From Bradyrhizobium rifense (GTDB lineage: Bacteria; Pseudomonadota; Alphaproteobacteria; Rhizobiales; Xanthobacteraceae), in assembly GCF_008123425.1 (NCBI RefSeq), contig NZ_VSSS01000032.1, positions 124,001 to 188,000 of the forward strand: a DNA stretch of 64,000 nt, read 5' to 3'. This document shows positions 33,456-42,602 of the stretch, piece after piece; position 1 is the stretch's first letter, and every line of letters begins with the position of its first letter. The notes beneath the pieces are model-generated. The model was given only the letters and a program-made list of their open reading frames with translations. It was not told the DNA's origin and did not search any database. Made by a program: the position numbers and the translations under genes.

Positions 33456-35165
33456 ATGAGCAGCAACGACGACGTTCACAAGGTCAGGGAATTCGAGCAT
33501 CCGGGCGAGGGCCGCCGGCGCGCCAAGGCCACGCCCAAGGGCCGGCAGGTCGATCCGACCGCTGCGCATGAGATCGAGCAATTGCTCGGCGATCGCCCGC
33601 GGCGGCGAGATCTGCTGATCGAATATCTGCACCTGATCCAGGACACATATCGCCAGATCTCGGCTGCGCGTCTTGCCGCGCTTGCCGACGAGATGAAGCT
33701 CGCCTTCGCCGAAGTGTTCGAGACTGCGACCTTCTATGCGCATTTCGACGTGGTGAAGGAAGGCGAGCCTGACATCGCGCCGCTGACGATCCGCGTCTGT
33801 GACTCCCTCACCTGCGCGATGCTTGGCGGCGAGAAGCTGCTCGAGGATCTGCAGAGTGCGTCAGGACCCGGCATTCGCGTGGTGCGCGCGCCCTGCGTCG
33901 GCCGCTGCGATACGGCGCCGGCCGCGGAAGTCGGCCACAATTTTGTCGATCATGCGACCGTCGCCAATGTGATGGCGGCAGCGAAGGCCGGCGACACCCA
34001 TGCGCATCTGCCGAAATATATCGGCTACGACGCCTATGTCGCCGATGGCGGCTACAAGCTGCTGGGTCGCCTGCGCTCCGGCGAATTGTCGAAGGACGAT
34101 CTGCTGAAAGGGCTCGACGACGCCGCGCTACGCGGCCTCGGCGGCGCCGGCTTCCCGACAGGGCGGAAATGGCGCGCGGTGCTGGGCGAGCCCGGTCCGC
34201 GGCTGATGGCGATCAACGGCGACGAGGGCGAGCCTGGTACGTTCAAGGACCGCTATTATCTCGAGACCGATCCGCATCGTTTCATCGAGGGCATGCTGAT
34301 CGGCGCGGATGTGGTGCAGGCCTCCGACGTCTACATCTACCTGCGCGACGAATATCCGGCTTCGCGCGAGATCTTGGAGCGCGAGCTTGCAAAGCTGCCT
34401 GCGGGCGGGCCGACGCTGCACATGCGCCGCGGCGCCGGCGCTTACATCTGCGGCGAAGAGTCTTCGCTGCTCGAAAGCATCGAGGGCAAGCGCGGCCTGC
34501 CCCGGCACAAGCCGCCTTATCCGTTCCAGGTCGGCCTGTTCGGCCTGCCGACGCTGATCAACAACATCGAGACGTTGTGGTGGGTGCGCGACATCGTCGA
34601 GAAGGGCGCCGACTGGTGGAAGAGCAATGGCCGTCATGAACGCCATGGCCTGCGCAGCTTCTCGGTCTCGGGCCGCGTCAAGAACCCCGGCATGAAGCTC
34701 GCACCCGCCGGCATCACCGTGCGCGAGCTGATCGACGAATATTGCGGCGGCATGGCCGACGGCCATCAGTTCTATGCGTATCTTCCGGGCGGCGCGTCCG
34801 GCGGCATTCTGCCGGCGTCGATGGACGACATCCCGCTCGATTTCGGCACGCTGGAGAAATACGGCTGCTTCATCGGTTCGGCGGCGATCGTGATCCTGTC
34901 GCAAAAGGACAGCGTGCGTGCAGCCGCGCTGAACCTGATGAAGTTCTTCGAGGACGAGAGCTGCGGCCAGTGCACGCCGTGTCGCGTCGGAACCCAGAAG
35001 GCGGCGCAACTGATGCAGAAGCCGGTCTGGAACCGCGCACTGCTGGAAGAATTAAGTCAGGCGATGCGCGATGCCTCGATCTGCGGGCTCGGTCAGGCGG
35101 CATCGAATCCGCTGTCCTCCGTGATCAAATATTTCCCTGACGAGTTCAAGGAAGCGGCCGAATGA
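33456..35165 (+). CDS. fdh1B: NAD-dependent formate dehydrogenase, beta subunit (NuoE-NuoF fusion)
   Basis: 569 residues. Residues 30-165 are a NuoE-like domain with the [2Fe-2S] ligands C115, C120, C147 and C151. A NuoF-like part follows with the FMN/NAD site (GLGGAGFPTGRKW, INGDEGEPGTFKDR, GAGAYICGEESSL) and a [4Fe-4S] motif CGQCTPC near 503-509. It takes electrons from the alpha subunit and reduces NAD+. This fusion matches Fdh1B of the tungsten-dependent Methylobacterium enzyme, not the separate FdsG/FdsB pair. The stop overlaps the alpha-subunit start by four bases. GAGGAG lies 14 bases before the ATG. Confidence 0.92.
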   Translation: MSSNDDVHKVREFEHPGEGRRRAKATPKGRQVDPTAAHEIEQLLGDRPRRRDLLIEYLHLIQDTYRQISAARLAALADEMKLAFAEVFETATFYAHFDVVKEGEPDIAPLTIRVCDSLTCAMLGGEKLLEDLQSASGPGIRVVRAPCVGRCDTAPAAEVGHNFVDHATVANVMAAAKAGDTHAHLPKYIGYDAYVADGGYKLLGRLRSGELSKDDLLKGLDDAALRGLGGAGFPTGRKWRAVLGEPGPRLMAINGDEGEPGTFKDRYYLETDPHRFIEGMLIGADVVQASDVYIYLRDEYPASREILERELAKLPAGGPTLHMRRGAGAYICGEESSLLESIEGKRGLPRHKPPYPFQVGLFGLPTLINNIETLWWVRDIVEKGADWWKSNGRHERHGLRSFSVSGRVKNPGMKLAPAGITVRELIDEYCGGMADGHQFYAYLPGGASGGILPASMDDIPLDFGTLEKYGCFIGSAAIVILSQKDSVRAAALNLMKFFEDESCGQCTPCRVGTQKAAQLMQKPVWNRALLEELSQAMRDASICGLGQAASNPLSSVIKYFPDEFKEAAE

Positions 35166-37930
35166 CGAAGATTACGTTCGAGCTCGACGGCAAGCAAGTC
35201 GAAGCCACTCCCGGCGAGACGATCTGGCAGGTGGCGCATCGGCAGGGTCGCGAGATTCCGCACCTCTGCTATTCGCCGGCGCCCGACTATCGCCCCGACG
35301 GCAATTGCCGCGCCTGCATGGTCGAGATCGAGGGCGAGCGCGTGCTGGCGGCGTCGTGCAAGCGCACGCCGTCGGTCGGCATGAAGGTGAAGACCGAATC
35401 CGCGCGTGCGGTATCTGCCCAGAAGATGGTGATGGAGCTGCTGGTCGCCGACCAGCCGGCGCGCGAGACGTCGCACGATCCGGAGTCGAAGTTCTGGCAT
35501 TGGGCCGAGACGACGGGCGTGACGGAAAGCCGCTTCCCCGCCGCCGAGCGTTGGGAGACCGATGCCAGCCATCCGGCGATGCGCGTCAACCTCGATGCCT
35601 GCATCCAGTGCGGCCTGTGCGTGCGCGCCTGCCGCGAGGTCCAGGTCAACGACGTCATCGGCATGGCCTACCGCAACCACGGCTCGAAGATTGTATTCGA
35701 TTTCGATGATCCCATGGGCGAGTCGACTTGTGTGGCCTGCGGCGAGTGCGTGCAGGCCTGCCCGACCGGCGCGCTGATGCCGGCCGTGATGCTTGACGAC
35801 AAGCAGACCCGTGTGACCTATGCCGACAAAAAGGTGGATTCACTCTGCCCGTTCTGCGGCGTCGGCTGCCAGGTGACCTACGAGGTCAAGGACGAGAAGG
35901 TGATCTACGCGGAGGGCCGTGATGGCCCGGCCAATCACAATCGTCTTTGCGTCAAGGGCCGCTTCGGCTTCGACTACATCCACCATCCGCATCGCCTGAC
36001 AAAACCGCTGGTGCGGCTGCCGAATGCGAAGAAGGACTCCAACGACCAGGTCGATCCCGCCAACCCCTTCACGCATTTCCGTGAAGCGAGCTGGGACGAG
36101 GCGCTCGACATCGCCGCCAAGGGTCTCGTCAAGATCCGCGACGAGAAGGGCGTGAAGGCGCTCGCCGGCTTCGGCTCGGCCAAGGGCTCGAATGAAGAGG
36201 CCTATCTGTTCCAGAAGCTGGTGCGCACCGGCTTCGGCTCAAACAATGTCGATCACTGCACCCGTCTGTGCCACGCCTCGTCGGTGGCGGCGCTGTTCGA
36301 AGGCCTGAGCTCGGGCGCGGTGTCGGCGCCGTTCTCGGCCGCGATGGATGCCGAGGTGATCTGGGTGATCGGCGCCAACCCGACGGTGAACCACCCGGTC
36401 GCGGCGACGTTCATGAAGAACGCGGTCAAGCAGAACGGTGCAAAGCTGTTCGTGATGGATCCGCGCCGGCAGTCGCTGTCGCGTCACGCGACCAAGCACT
36501 TACAGTTCAAGCCGGGCTCCGACGTCGCCATGCTGAACGCGATGATCAACACGATCATCACCGAAGGCCTGACCGACGACCAGTACATCGCCGGCTACAC
36601 CGAGGGCTTTGAGGATCTCAAGGAGAAGATCAAGGAGTTCACGCCGGAGAAGATGGAAGCGATCTGCGGCATCCCGGCACAGACGTTGCGCGAGGTGGCG
36701 CGGACCTATGCGCGGGCAAAATCGTCGATCATCTTCTGGGGCATGGGCATCAGCCAGCACGTCCATGGCACCGACAATGCGCGCTGCCTGATTGCGCTGG
36801 CGCTGATCACCGGCCAGGTCGGTCGGCCCGGCACCGGCCTGCATCCGCTGCGCGGCCAGAACAACGTGCAGGGCGCCTCCGACGCCGGCTTGATCCCGAT
36901 GTTCCTGCCGGACTACCAGCCGGTCGGCCGCGACGATCTGCGCGGCAGTTTCGAGAAGCTGTGGGGACAGGATCTCGATCCCGTGCGCGGCCTGACCGTG
37001 GTCGAGATCATGAATGCGATCCACGCAGGCGAAATCACGGGCATGTATATCGAGGGCGAGAACCCCGCGATGTCCGATCCTGATTTGCAGCATGCGCGCC
37101 AGGCGCTCGCCATGCTTGATCATCTCGTAGTGCAGGATCTCTTCGTCACCGAGACCGCGTTCCACGCCGACGTCATTCTGCCGGCCTCGGCCTTCGCCGA
37201 GAAGGAGGGCTCCTTCACCAACACCGATCGCCGCGTGCAGCTAGCGCGCCAGGTGATCAAGCCGCCCGGCGATGCGCGACAGGATCTCTGGATCATCCAG
37301 GAGATAGGCAAGCGCATGGGCCTGCCGTGGAATTATGCCGGCCCGGGCGAGGTCTACACCGAGATGGCGGAGCTGATGCCGTCGCTCAAGAACATCAGCT
37401 GGGAGCGGCTGGTGCGCGAGGGCGCCGTCACCTATCCGGCGGACGATCCGAACAAGCCCGGCAACGAGATCATCTTCACCACCGGTTTCCCGACCGCGAG
37501 CGGCCGCGGCAAGATCGTGCCGGCCCATGTCATTCCGCCGGACGAGATTCCGGACGATGAGTATCCGATGGTGCTGTCGACCGGCCGCGTGCTGGAGCAC
37601 TGGCACACCGGCTCGATGACCCGCCGCGCCCAGGTGCTCGACCAGATCGAGCCGGAGGCTGTCGCCTTCATGTCGCCAAAGGACATGCACAGGAAGAAAC
37701 TCGCCCCCGGCGACTTCATTCGTCTCGAGACCCGCCGCGGCGCGGTCGAGGTCAAGGTTCGTTCCGACCGCGACGTGCCGGAGAACATGGTGTTCATGCC
37801 GTTCTGCTACGCGGAAGCGGCGGCGAACCTGCTGACCAACCCGGCGCTCGATCCGTTCGGCAAGATCCCGGAATTCAAGTTCTGCGCGGCGAGGGCCGAA
37901 CGCGCGGAGATGCGGGACGCGGCGGAGTAG
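35162..37930 (+). CDS. fdh1A: NAD-dependent formate dehydrogenase, alpha (catalytic) subunit
   Basis: 922 residues. The N-terminal [2Fe-2S] domain has C36, C49, C52 and C66. A His-containing cluster region follows, then two ferredoxin motifs (CIQCGLCVRAC, CVACGECVQAC). The metal-bis-pterin domain starts with CPFCGVGC and carries the active-site cysteine before His in CTRLCH (near residue 369; selenocysteine in E. coli FdhF). It oxidises formate to CO2 in the cytoplasm. Metal choice cannot be read from the sequence. The tungstate-binding protein, fusion beta subunit and special MoeA genes nearby point to tungsten. Confidence 0.93.
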   Translation: MTKITFELDGKQVEATPGETIWQVAHRQGREIPHLCYSPAPDYRPDGNCRACMVEIEGERVLAASCKRTPSVGMKVKTESARAVSAQKMVMELLVADQPARETSHDPESKFWHWAETTGVTESRFPAAERWETDASHPAMRVNLDACIQCGLCVRACREVQVNDVIGMAYRNHGSKIVFDFDDPMGESTCVACGECVQACPTGALMPAVMLDDKQTRVTYADKKVDSLCPFCGVGCQVTYEVKDEKVIYAEGRDGPANHNRLCVKGRFGFDYIHHPHRLTKPLVRLPNAKKDSNDQVDPANPFTHFREASWDEALDIAAKGLVKIRDEKGVKALAGFGSAKGSNEEAYLFQKLVRTGFGSNNVDHCTRLCHASSVAALFEGLSSGAVSAPFSAAMDAEVIWVIGANPTVNHPVAATFMKNAVKQNGAKLFVMDPRRQSLSRHATKHLQFKPGSDVAMLNAMINTIITEGLTDDQYIAGYTEGFEDLKEKIKEFTPEKMEAICGIPAQTLREVARTYARAKSSIIFWGMGISQHVHGTDNARCLIALALITGQVGRPGTGLHPLRGQNNVQGASDAGLIPMFLPDYQPVGRDDLRGSFEKLWGQDLDPVRGLTVVEIMNAIHAGEITGMYIEGENPAMSDPDLQHARQALAMLDHLVVQDLFVTETAFHADVILPASAFAEKEGSFTNTDRRVQLARQVIKPPGDARQDLWIIQEIGKRMGLPWNYAGPGEVYTEMAELMPSLKNISWERLVREGAVTYPADDPNKPGNEIIFTTGFPTASGRGKIVPAHVIPPDEIPDDEYPMVLSTGRVLEHWHTGSMTRRAQVLDQIEPEAVAFMSPKDMHRKKLAPGDFIRLETRRGAVEVKVRSDRDVPENMVFMPFCYAEAAANLLTNPALDPFGKIPEFKFCAARAERAEMRDAAE

Positions 37931-37937
37931 CAATCCA

Positions 37938-38047
37938 CGAAAACAACCCCATGCACAGTAGAACGGCGGTTGAAAGGCTTGAGGAATTTTCGGTCTTGCC
38001 GAAATGACTTGCGACGTCGGGCAAAACACCTGTATCAAGGCATGATC
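37938..38047 (-). repeat. dispersed intergenic repeat, copy B
   Basis: Inverted partner of 16994-17114. It shares the 24-base block (37938-37961) and TGTTTTGCCCGACG (38015-38028, as reverse complement). The centre has diverged, and the element lies right after the dehydrogenase operon. Confidence 0.75.
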
Positions 38048-38098
38048 ACTAACAGCGCCCGGCTTCGCCGCGCGCAACGACGGTGGTAAACATCTCCC

Positions 38099-38572
38099 AT
38101 GTCCAAAGTCACCCCAGCCACCCGCGCGCTCACCGCCGCTGCCGTTGGCTTCACTATCCACGCCTACGATTACGATCCCGACGCCGAGAGCATCGGGCTC
38201 CAGGCGGCGGCCGCGCTGGCTGAGGACCCCGCGCGCGTGTTGAAGACGCTGATGGCGCTGGTGGACGGCAAGCCGGTCTGCGTGATCGTTCCGTCCGACC
38301 AGGAAGTTGCGATGAAAAAGCTCGCCGCAGCCGTGAGCGGCAAGTCGGCGCAGATGATGATGCCGCCGGAGGCCGAGCGCGTCACCGGCTACAAGGTCGG
38401 CGGCATCAGCCCGTTCGGGCAGCGCAAGCAGGTCGGCACCGTGATCGAGCAGACCGCGCTTGCCCATGACCTAGTCTATCTCAATGGCGGTCAGCGCGGC
38501 CTGCAGGTGCGGATGAAGCCAACCGATGTGCGGGATGTCCTGAAGGCGATTGCCGCGGATGTGGTCGCGTAG
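38099..38572 (+). CDS. ybaK: Cys-tRNA(Pro) deacylase, YbaK/EbsC family
   Basis: 157 residues, full length for the family. Landmarks: VLKTLMALVDGKPVCVIVPSDQEV with the conserved Lys, and TGYKVGGISPFGQRKQVGTVIE, the GxxSPFG loop that lines the editing pocket. It hydrolyses cysteine wrongly attached to tRNA-Pro. The gene stands alone, convergent with the GntR gene. Confidence 0.9.
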   Translation: MSKVTPATRALTAAAVGFTIHAYDYDPDAESIGLQAAAALAEDPARVLKTLMALVDGKPVCVIVPSDQEVAMKKLAAAVSGKSAQMMMPPEAERVTGYKVGGISPFGQRKQVGTVIEQTALAHDLVYLNGGQRGLQVRMKPTDVRDVLKAIAADVVA

Positions 38573-38582
38573 GGCTCTTGCC

Positions 38583-39266
38583 CTACTGTTTCTGCAACAG
38601 CTTGAGCCGGCAGCGCAATGCCTCGCGGATATGCGCGCGCGCGAGCTGTTCGGCCTTGTCGCCGTCGCGCGCGGCGATGGCCTCGATGATGGCCTGGTGC
38701 TCGCCGTGGCTGGTCGAAGGACGACCCGTCACGGTGAAGGTGGTCGGGCCGAGCAGGGCGATCCAGTCCTGCAATTCGCCCGACGCGTTGTCGAGATAGC
38801 GGTTGCGCGCGGCGCGGCAAATGGCTTCGTGAAAGGCGCGGTTAAGCCGCGCCATCCCGGCAGCGTCGGCCTCGGACACCTCGACAAAGGCCTGCTCGAT
38901 ATCCCTGAGCGCGTCGACCTCCGGCGCGGATGCGTGCTCGGCGGCGAGGCGCGCGGCGGCACCTTCCATGATCTCGCGCATGGCGTAAAGCTCGAGTACC
39001 TCGGAGATGTCGAGGTTACGGACGATCAGACCGCGACCGCCGGCGGGCTCGACGAAGCCGCGGGCCGCGAGCCGGCCCAGCGCTTCGCGCACCGGCGTAC
39101 GGCTGACCTTCAGCCGCTGCGCGACTTCCTCCTCACGCAAGCGATCGCCGGCACGATAGCTGCCGGCCTGGAGCGCCTCGCAGAGCGAGCGGAACACCGC
39201 TTCGCCCAGCGCCACGCCGCCGCCACGTGCGATTGATCCGCCTGCCTTTGCCGGGCGTCTGGCCAT
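38583..39266 (-). CDS. GntR-family (FCD) transcriptional regulator
   Basis: 227 residues. A GntR winged helix at about 15-80 (LCEALQAGSYRAGDRLREEEVAQRLKVSRTPVREALGRLAARG) is followed by an all-helical FCD ligand domain with metal-binding His/Asp residues (FHEAICRAARNRYL). It is divergent from tcuAB and is the likely regulator. Salmonella uses a LysR protein, so this is a regulatory replacement. A TTGTATACAA palindrome in between is a probable binding site. Confidence 0.88.
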   Translation of the reverse strand: MARRPAKAGGSIARGGGVALGEAVFRSLCEALQAGSYRAGDRLREEEVAQRLKVSRTPVREALGRLAARGFVEPAGGRGLIVRNLDISEVLELYAMREIMEGAAARLAAEHASAPEVDALRDIEQAFVEVSEADAAGMARLNRAFHEAICRAARNRYLDNASGELQDWIALLGPTTFTVTGRPSTSHGEHQAIIEAIAARDGDKAEQLARAHIREALRCRLKLLQKQ

Positions 39267-39334
39267 GAATCCTCACGCACGCAATGCGCATCCTGCCCAT
39301 GCAGAGATGCCGCTTGCACAGCGTCTGTATATCT

Positions 39335-39344
39335 TTGTATACAA
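39335..39344. promoter_or_regulatory. GntR/FCD-type operator
   Basis: TTGTATACAA, a perfect palindrome of the FCD-subfamily consensus, lies between the divergent GntR and tcuA genes, 80-90 bases before the tcuA start. A weaker relative (TGTATATC) precedes it. Confidence 0.6.
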
Positions 39345-39424
39345 TCGTACGCAATGGCGGATCGGCTTGACCAGGGTCGCCTGCGGGCAGAACGTCTCTA
39401 ACCTCGTCGCATCGGACAGACGGC

Positions 39425-40816
39425 ATGGGAAGCAAATACGATGTGCTGGTGATCGGCGGCGGCAACGCGGCGCTATGCGCGGCGATCGCGGCACGGCTCG
39501 GCGGCGCGTCGGTGCTGGTGCTCGAGGGCGCGCCAAAATTCTATCGCGGCGGCAACACCCGTCACACCCGCAACATGCGTTGCGCCCATGACGCCGCCAC
39601 CGAAATCCTCACCGGTCCCTACACCGAGGAGGAGTTTTGGGAGGATTTGCTGCGCGTCACAGGCGGGCAGACCGACGAGGTGCTCGCCCGCCACATGATC
39701 CGGGAGTCCAAGGACATCCTGAACTGGATCGTGGAGCAGGGCGTGCGCTGGCAGCCGTCGCTTGGCGGCACGCTGAGTCTTGGCCGGACCAACTCCTTTT
39801 TCCTCGGCGGCGGACGCGCGATGCTGAACGCGCTCTATCTCACTGCGGAGCGGCTCGGCGTCGACGTCGAATACGACGCCGAGGTCACCGACCTCGTGAT
39901 CGACGACGGCATGTTCCTCGCCGCGCGCCTGAAGCGGCCAATCAACGGCGAGACCGAGATCCGCGCGACCTCGCTGGTTGCTGCCGCCGGCGGGTTTGAG
40001 GCCAACATCGAATGGCTGAAGCAATATTGGGGCGAGGCCGCCGACAACTTCCTGATCCGCGGCACGCCCTATAATCGCGGTTCGATCCTGAAGATGCTGC
40101 TCGACAAGGGCGTGCAGGAGGTCGGCGATCCCACCCAGTGCCATGCGGTCGCGATCGACGCCCGCGCGCCGAAATTCGACGGCGGCATCATCACGCGCCA
40201 CGACTCCGTCGTGTTCGGCATCGTCGTCAACAAGCATTCGCAGCGCTTCTACGACGAGGGCGAGGACATCTGGCCGAAGCGTTACGCGATCTGGGGCAGG
40301 CTGGTTGCGGCGCAGCCCGACCAGATCGCCTACATCATCTTCGACTCCACTGTCGTCACGAGCTTCATGCCGACGCTGTTCCCGCCGATTGCCGGGCAGA
40401 CGATCGCCGAGCTTGCCGGCAAGCTGACGCTCGATCCGGCCGCGCTGGAAAAGACCGTCACCGAATTCAACGCCGCGGTGCGGCCCGGCACCTTCGATCA
40501 CACCATTCTGGACGATTGCCGCACCGAAGGCATCACGCCGCAAAAGACGCATTGGGCGCGCAAAATCGAGACGCCGCCCTATCTCGCCTATCCGGTGCGG
40601 CCGGGCATCACCTTCACCTATCTCGGTACGCGCGTGACCAAGGAGGCGCGGATGCTGATGGCGGACGGCAAGCCGTCGGCCAACATGTTCGCGGCCGGCG
40701 AGATCATGGCTGGCAATGTGCTCGGCAAGGGTTATGCCGCCGGCATGGGCATGACCATCGGCAGCGTGTTCGGGCGGATCGCAGGACGGGAAGCGGCGAA
40801 ACATGCACGGAACTAG
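39425..40816 (+). CDS. tcuA: FAD-dependent tricarballylate dehydrogenase TcuA
   Basis: 463 residues. N-terminal FAD motif VLVIGGGNAALCAAIAA, then GNTRHTRNMRCAH and the fumarate-reductase-like catalytic region (FDGGIITRHDSVVFGIVVNK). The C-terminal FAD motif is FAAGEIMAGNVLGKGYAAGMGMTIG. It oxidises tricarballylate to cis-aconitate, delivering electrons to TcuB. The gene overlaps tcuB by 14 bp. A tricarballylate transporter (TcuC) is not seen in this window. Other tricarboxylate-like acids are possible substrates. Confidence 0.9.
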   Translation: MGSKYDVLVIGGGNAALCAAIAARLGGASVLVLEGAPKFYRGGNTRHTRNMRCAHDAATEILTGPYTEEEFWEDLLRVTGGQTDEVLARHMIRESKDILNWIVEQGVRWQPSLGGTLSLGRTNSFFLGGGRAMLNALYLTAERLGVDVEYDAEVTDLVIDDGMFLAARLKRPINGETEIRATSLVAAAGGFEANIEWLKQYWGEAADNFLIRGTPYNRGSILKMLLDKGVQEVGDPTQCHAVAIDARAPKFDGGIITRHDSVVFGIVVNKHSQRFYDEGEDIWPKRYAIWGRLVAAQPDQIAYIIFDSTVVTSFMPTLFPPIAGQTIAELAGKLTLDPAALEKTVTEFNAAVRPGTFDHTILDDCRTEGITPQKTHWARKIETPPYLAYPVRPGITFTYLGTRVTKEARMLMADGKPSANMFAAGEIMAGNVLGKGYAAGMGMTIGSVFGRIAGREAAKHARN

Positions 40817-41909
40817 AATTTTGGACGAAGCCGACCGTCTGATGACGGTCTGCAATTCCTGCCGCTACTGCGAGGGTCTTTGCGCGGTGTTTCCCGCGAT
40901 GGAGATGCGCCGCGCCTTTTCCGACGGCGATCTCAACTATCTCGCCAACCTCTGCCATTCCTGCGGCGCCTGCTATGTCGACTGCCAGTTCTCGCCGCCG
41001 CACGAGTTCAACGTCAATGTTCCCCAAACGCTGGCGGTGGCGCGTGCCGAATCTTATGCTGCCTATGCCTGGCCGCAGGCGCTGTCCGGCGCCTTCGCAC
41101 GCAATGGCCTCGTCATCAGCATCGTTGCCGCGCTCAGCATGGCCGCCTTCATCCTCGGCTTTGCGGCCCTCAACGACCGCAGCGTATTGTTTGGCGTCCA
41201 CACCGGTCCCGGCGCCTTCTACAAGCTGATGCCGCATAATGCGATGGCCGCGCTGTTCAGCGCTGCCTTTCTCTATGCGATCCTCGCACTGGTCATGAGC
41301 GTTCGCGCATTTTGGCGCGATATCGGCACGCCGATCGGCGGCCGGGCCGACGGCGGCTCAATCTTCCAGGCGATCCGCGATGCCGGCGAGCTGCGCTATC
41401 TCCATGGCGGCGGGGTCGGCTGCTACAACGAAGACGACACGCCGACCGACCGGCGCAAGCTTTTCCATCACTTGACCTTCTACGGCTTCCTGCTGTGCTT
41501 TGCGGCAACTTCGGTCGCTACGCTGTACCACTATCTGCTCGGCCGCGAGGCGCCGTATCCGTGGTGGGATCTGCCGGTCGTGCTCGGCACGCTCGGCGGT
41601 ATCGGTCTCGTCGTCGGCCCCATCGGGCTGCTCGTCGCCAAATCGCGCCGCGCGCCCGAGCTGCTCGACGAGACCAGCTACGGGATGGATGTCGGTTTCA
41701 CCGCCATGCTGTTCCTGACCGGGTTCACGGGAATGCTGCTTCTGCTCTTGCGCGAGACCGCCGCCATGGGTCCGCTGCTGGCACTGCATCTCGGCGCGGT
41801 GTTCGCGCTGTTCATCACCATGCCCTATGGCAAGTTCGTGCATGGCATCTACCGCTTCGCGGCGCTGGTGCGTTACGCGCAGGAGCGGCGCAGCGAAGCG
41901 GGCTCTTGA
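40803..41909 (+). CDS. tcuB: tricarballylate utilisation iron-sulfur/membrane protein TcuB
   Basis: 368 residues. Two cluster motifs near the N-terminus: CNSCRYCEGLC and CHSCGACYVDC. About six TM helices follow, with histidines placed to hold heme b. TcuB passes electrons from TcuA's flavin to the quinone pool. The start lies within the tcuA coding end (14-bp overlap). A convergent gene begins three bases after the stop. Confidence 0.9.
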   Translation: MHGTRILDEADRLMTVCNSCRYCEGLCAVFPAMEMRRAFSDGDLNYLANLCHSCGACYVDCQFSPPHEFNVNVPQTLAVARAESYAAYAWPQALSGAFARNGLVISIVAALSMAAFILGFAALNDRSVLFGVHTGPGAFYKLMPHNAMAALFSAAFLYAILALVMSVRAFWRDIGTPIGGRADGGSIFQAIRDAGELRYLHGGGVGCYNEDDTPTDRRKLFHHLTFYGFLLCFAATSVATLYHYLLGREAPYPWWDLPVVLGTLGGIGLVVGPIGLLVAKSRRAPELLDETSYGMDVGFTAMLFLTGFTGMLLLLLRETAAMGPLLALHLGAVFALFITMPYGKFVHGIYRFAALVRYAQERRSEAGS

Positions 41910-41912
41910 GAT

Positions 41913-42602
41913 TCAGGCAGTCTGGAAGCGTCCGTCGTGCAGAAACGCGATCGTTTGCTCGATCGCGGCGCCGTGACGCGGCAATCCGGTGTGCGATGCC
42001 TTGACGACGACGTGGTCGACCATGCCGGCCAGCTTCGCGCTCGCAACGGAAACCCGTCCGTCATTCGGCCGTGGCAGGACAAAGGCCGAGGCGATCGGCG
42101 CGATGGTGCGACATCCCGCGATGATGCCAATCGCATAATCGGGTGACGGCAGGTCGGCGAGCACCGGGTCTTGGGTGGTGGTCAGCTGCAGGCCGGCCGG
42201 GCCGAAAGCGGCGCGGTAGAGCGACAGGTCTTTCAGGAGATCGGCCACCTCGCTGCCGCCATTGGGCGTGCCCAGCAACACGACGCGGCCAAGCCGCGCC
42301 GGCCGGTATCGCGCGATGTAAACCCGCGCAAGCAGCCCGCCCATGGAATGGGCGACGAAGTGGATCGCGCCGTCGCATTGTTCGGCGAATGCGGCGATCG
42401 GCGTGTGGATCTCCTCCGCGAGTGCCTCGAGCGGCTTCTTGCGGCTGGAATAGTCGAGATTGAGCGTCGCGAAGCCGCGACGCTGCAGCGCTCGATCCAG
42501 CTTCTTCAGCGTCCAGGAGCCGACGCCAATGCCATGCAGCAGCACCACACCGTCGCACAGCGCTTGCGCTGGTGCGACGGCCGTGGGTTGGACGTCACGC
42601 AA
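41913..42602 (-). CDS. alpha/beta-hydrolase (lipase/esterase)
   Basis: 229 residues from a TTG start with GGAG seven bases upstream, overlapping the end of the preceding gene by eight bases. LLHGIGVGSWT gives the oxyanion region. FVAHSMGGLLAR carries the nucleophile Ser in GHSxG-like AHSMG, an Asp follows in the PNDGRVSV region, and the catalytic His is in KASHTGLPRH. It resembles the EstA/LipA type acting on short acyl esters or phospholipids. The coupling to the acyltransferase gene suggests a lipid remodelling role. Confidence 0.82.
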   Translation of the reverse strand: MRDVQPTAVAPAQALCDGVVLLHGIGVGSWTLKKLDRALQRRGFATLNLDYSSRKKPLEALAEEIHTPIAAFAEQCDGAIHFVAHSMGGLLARVYIARYRPARLGRVVLLGTPNGGSEVADLLKDLSLYRAAFGPAGLQLTTTQDPVLADLPSPDYAIGIIAGCRTIAPIASAFVLPRPNDGRVSVASAKLAGMVDHVVVKASHTGLPRHGAAIEQTIAFLHDGRFQTA

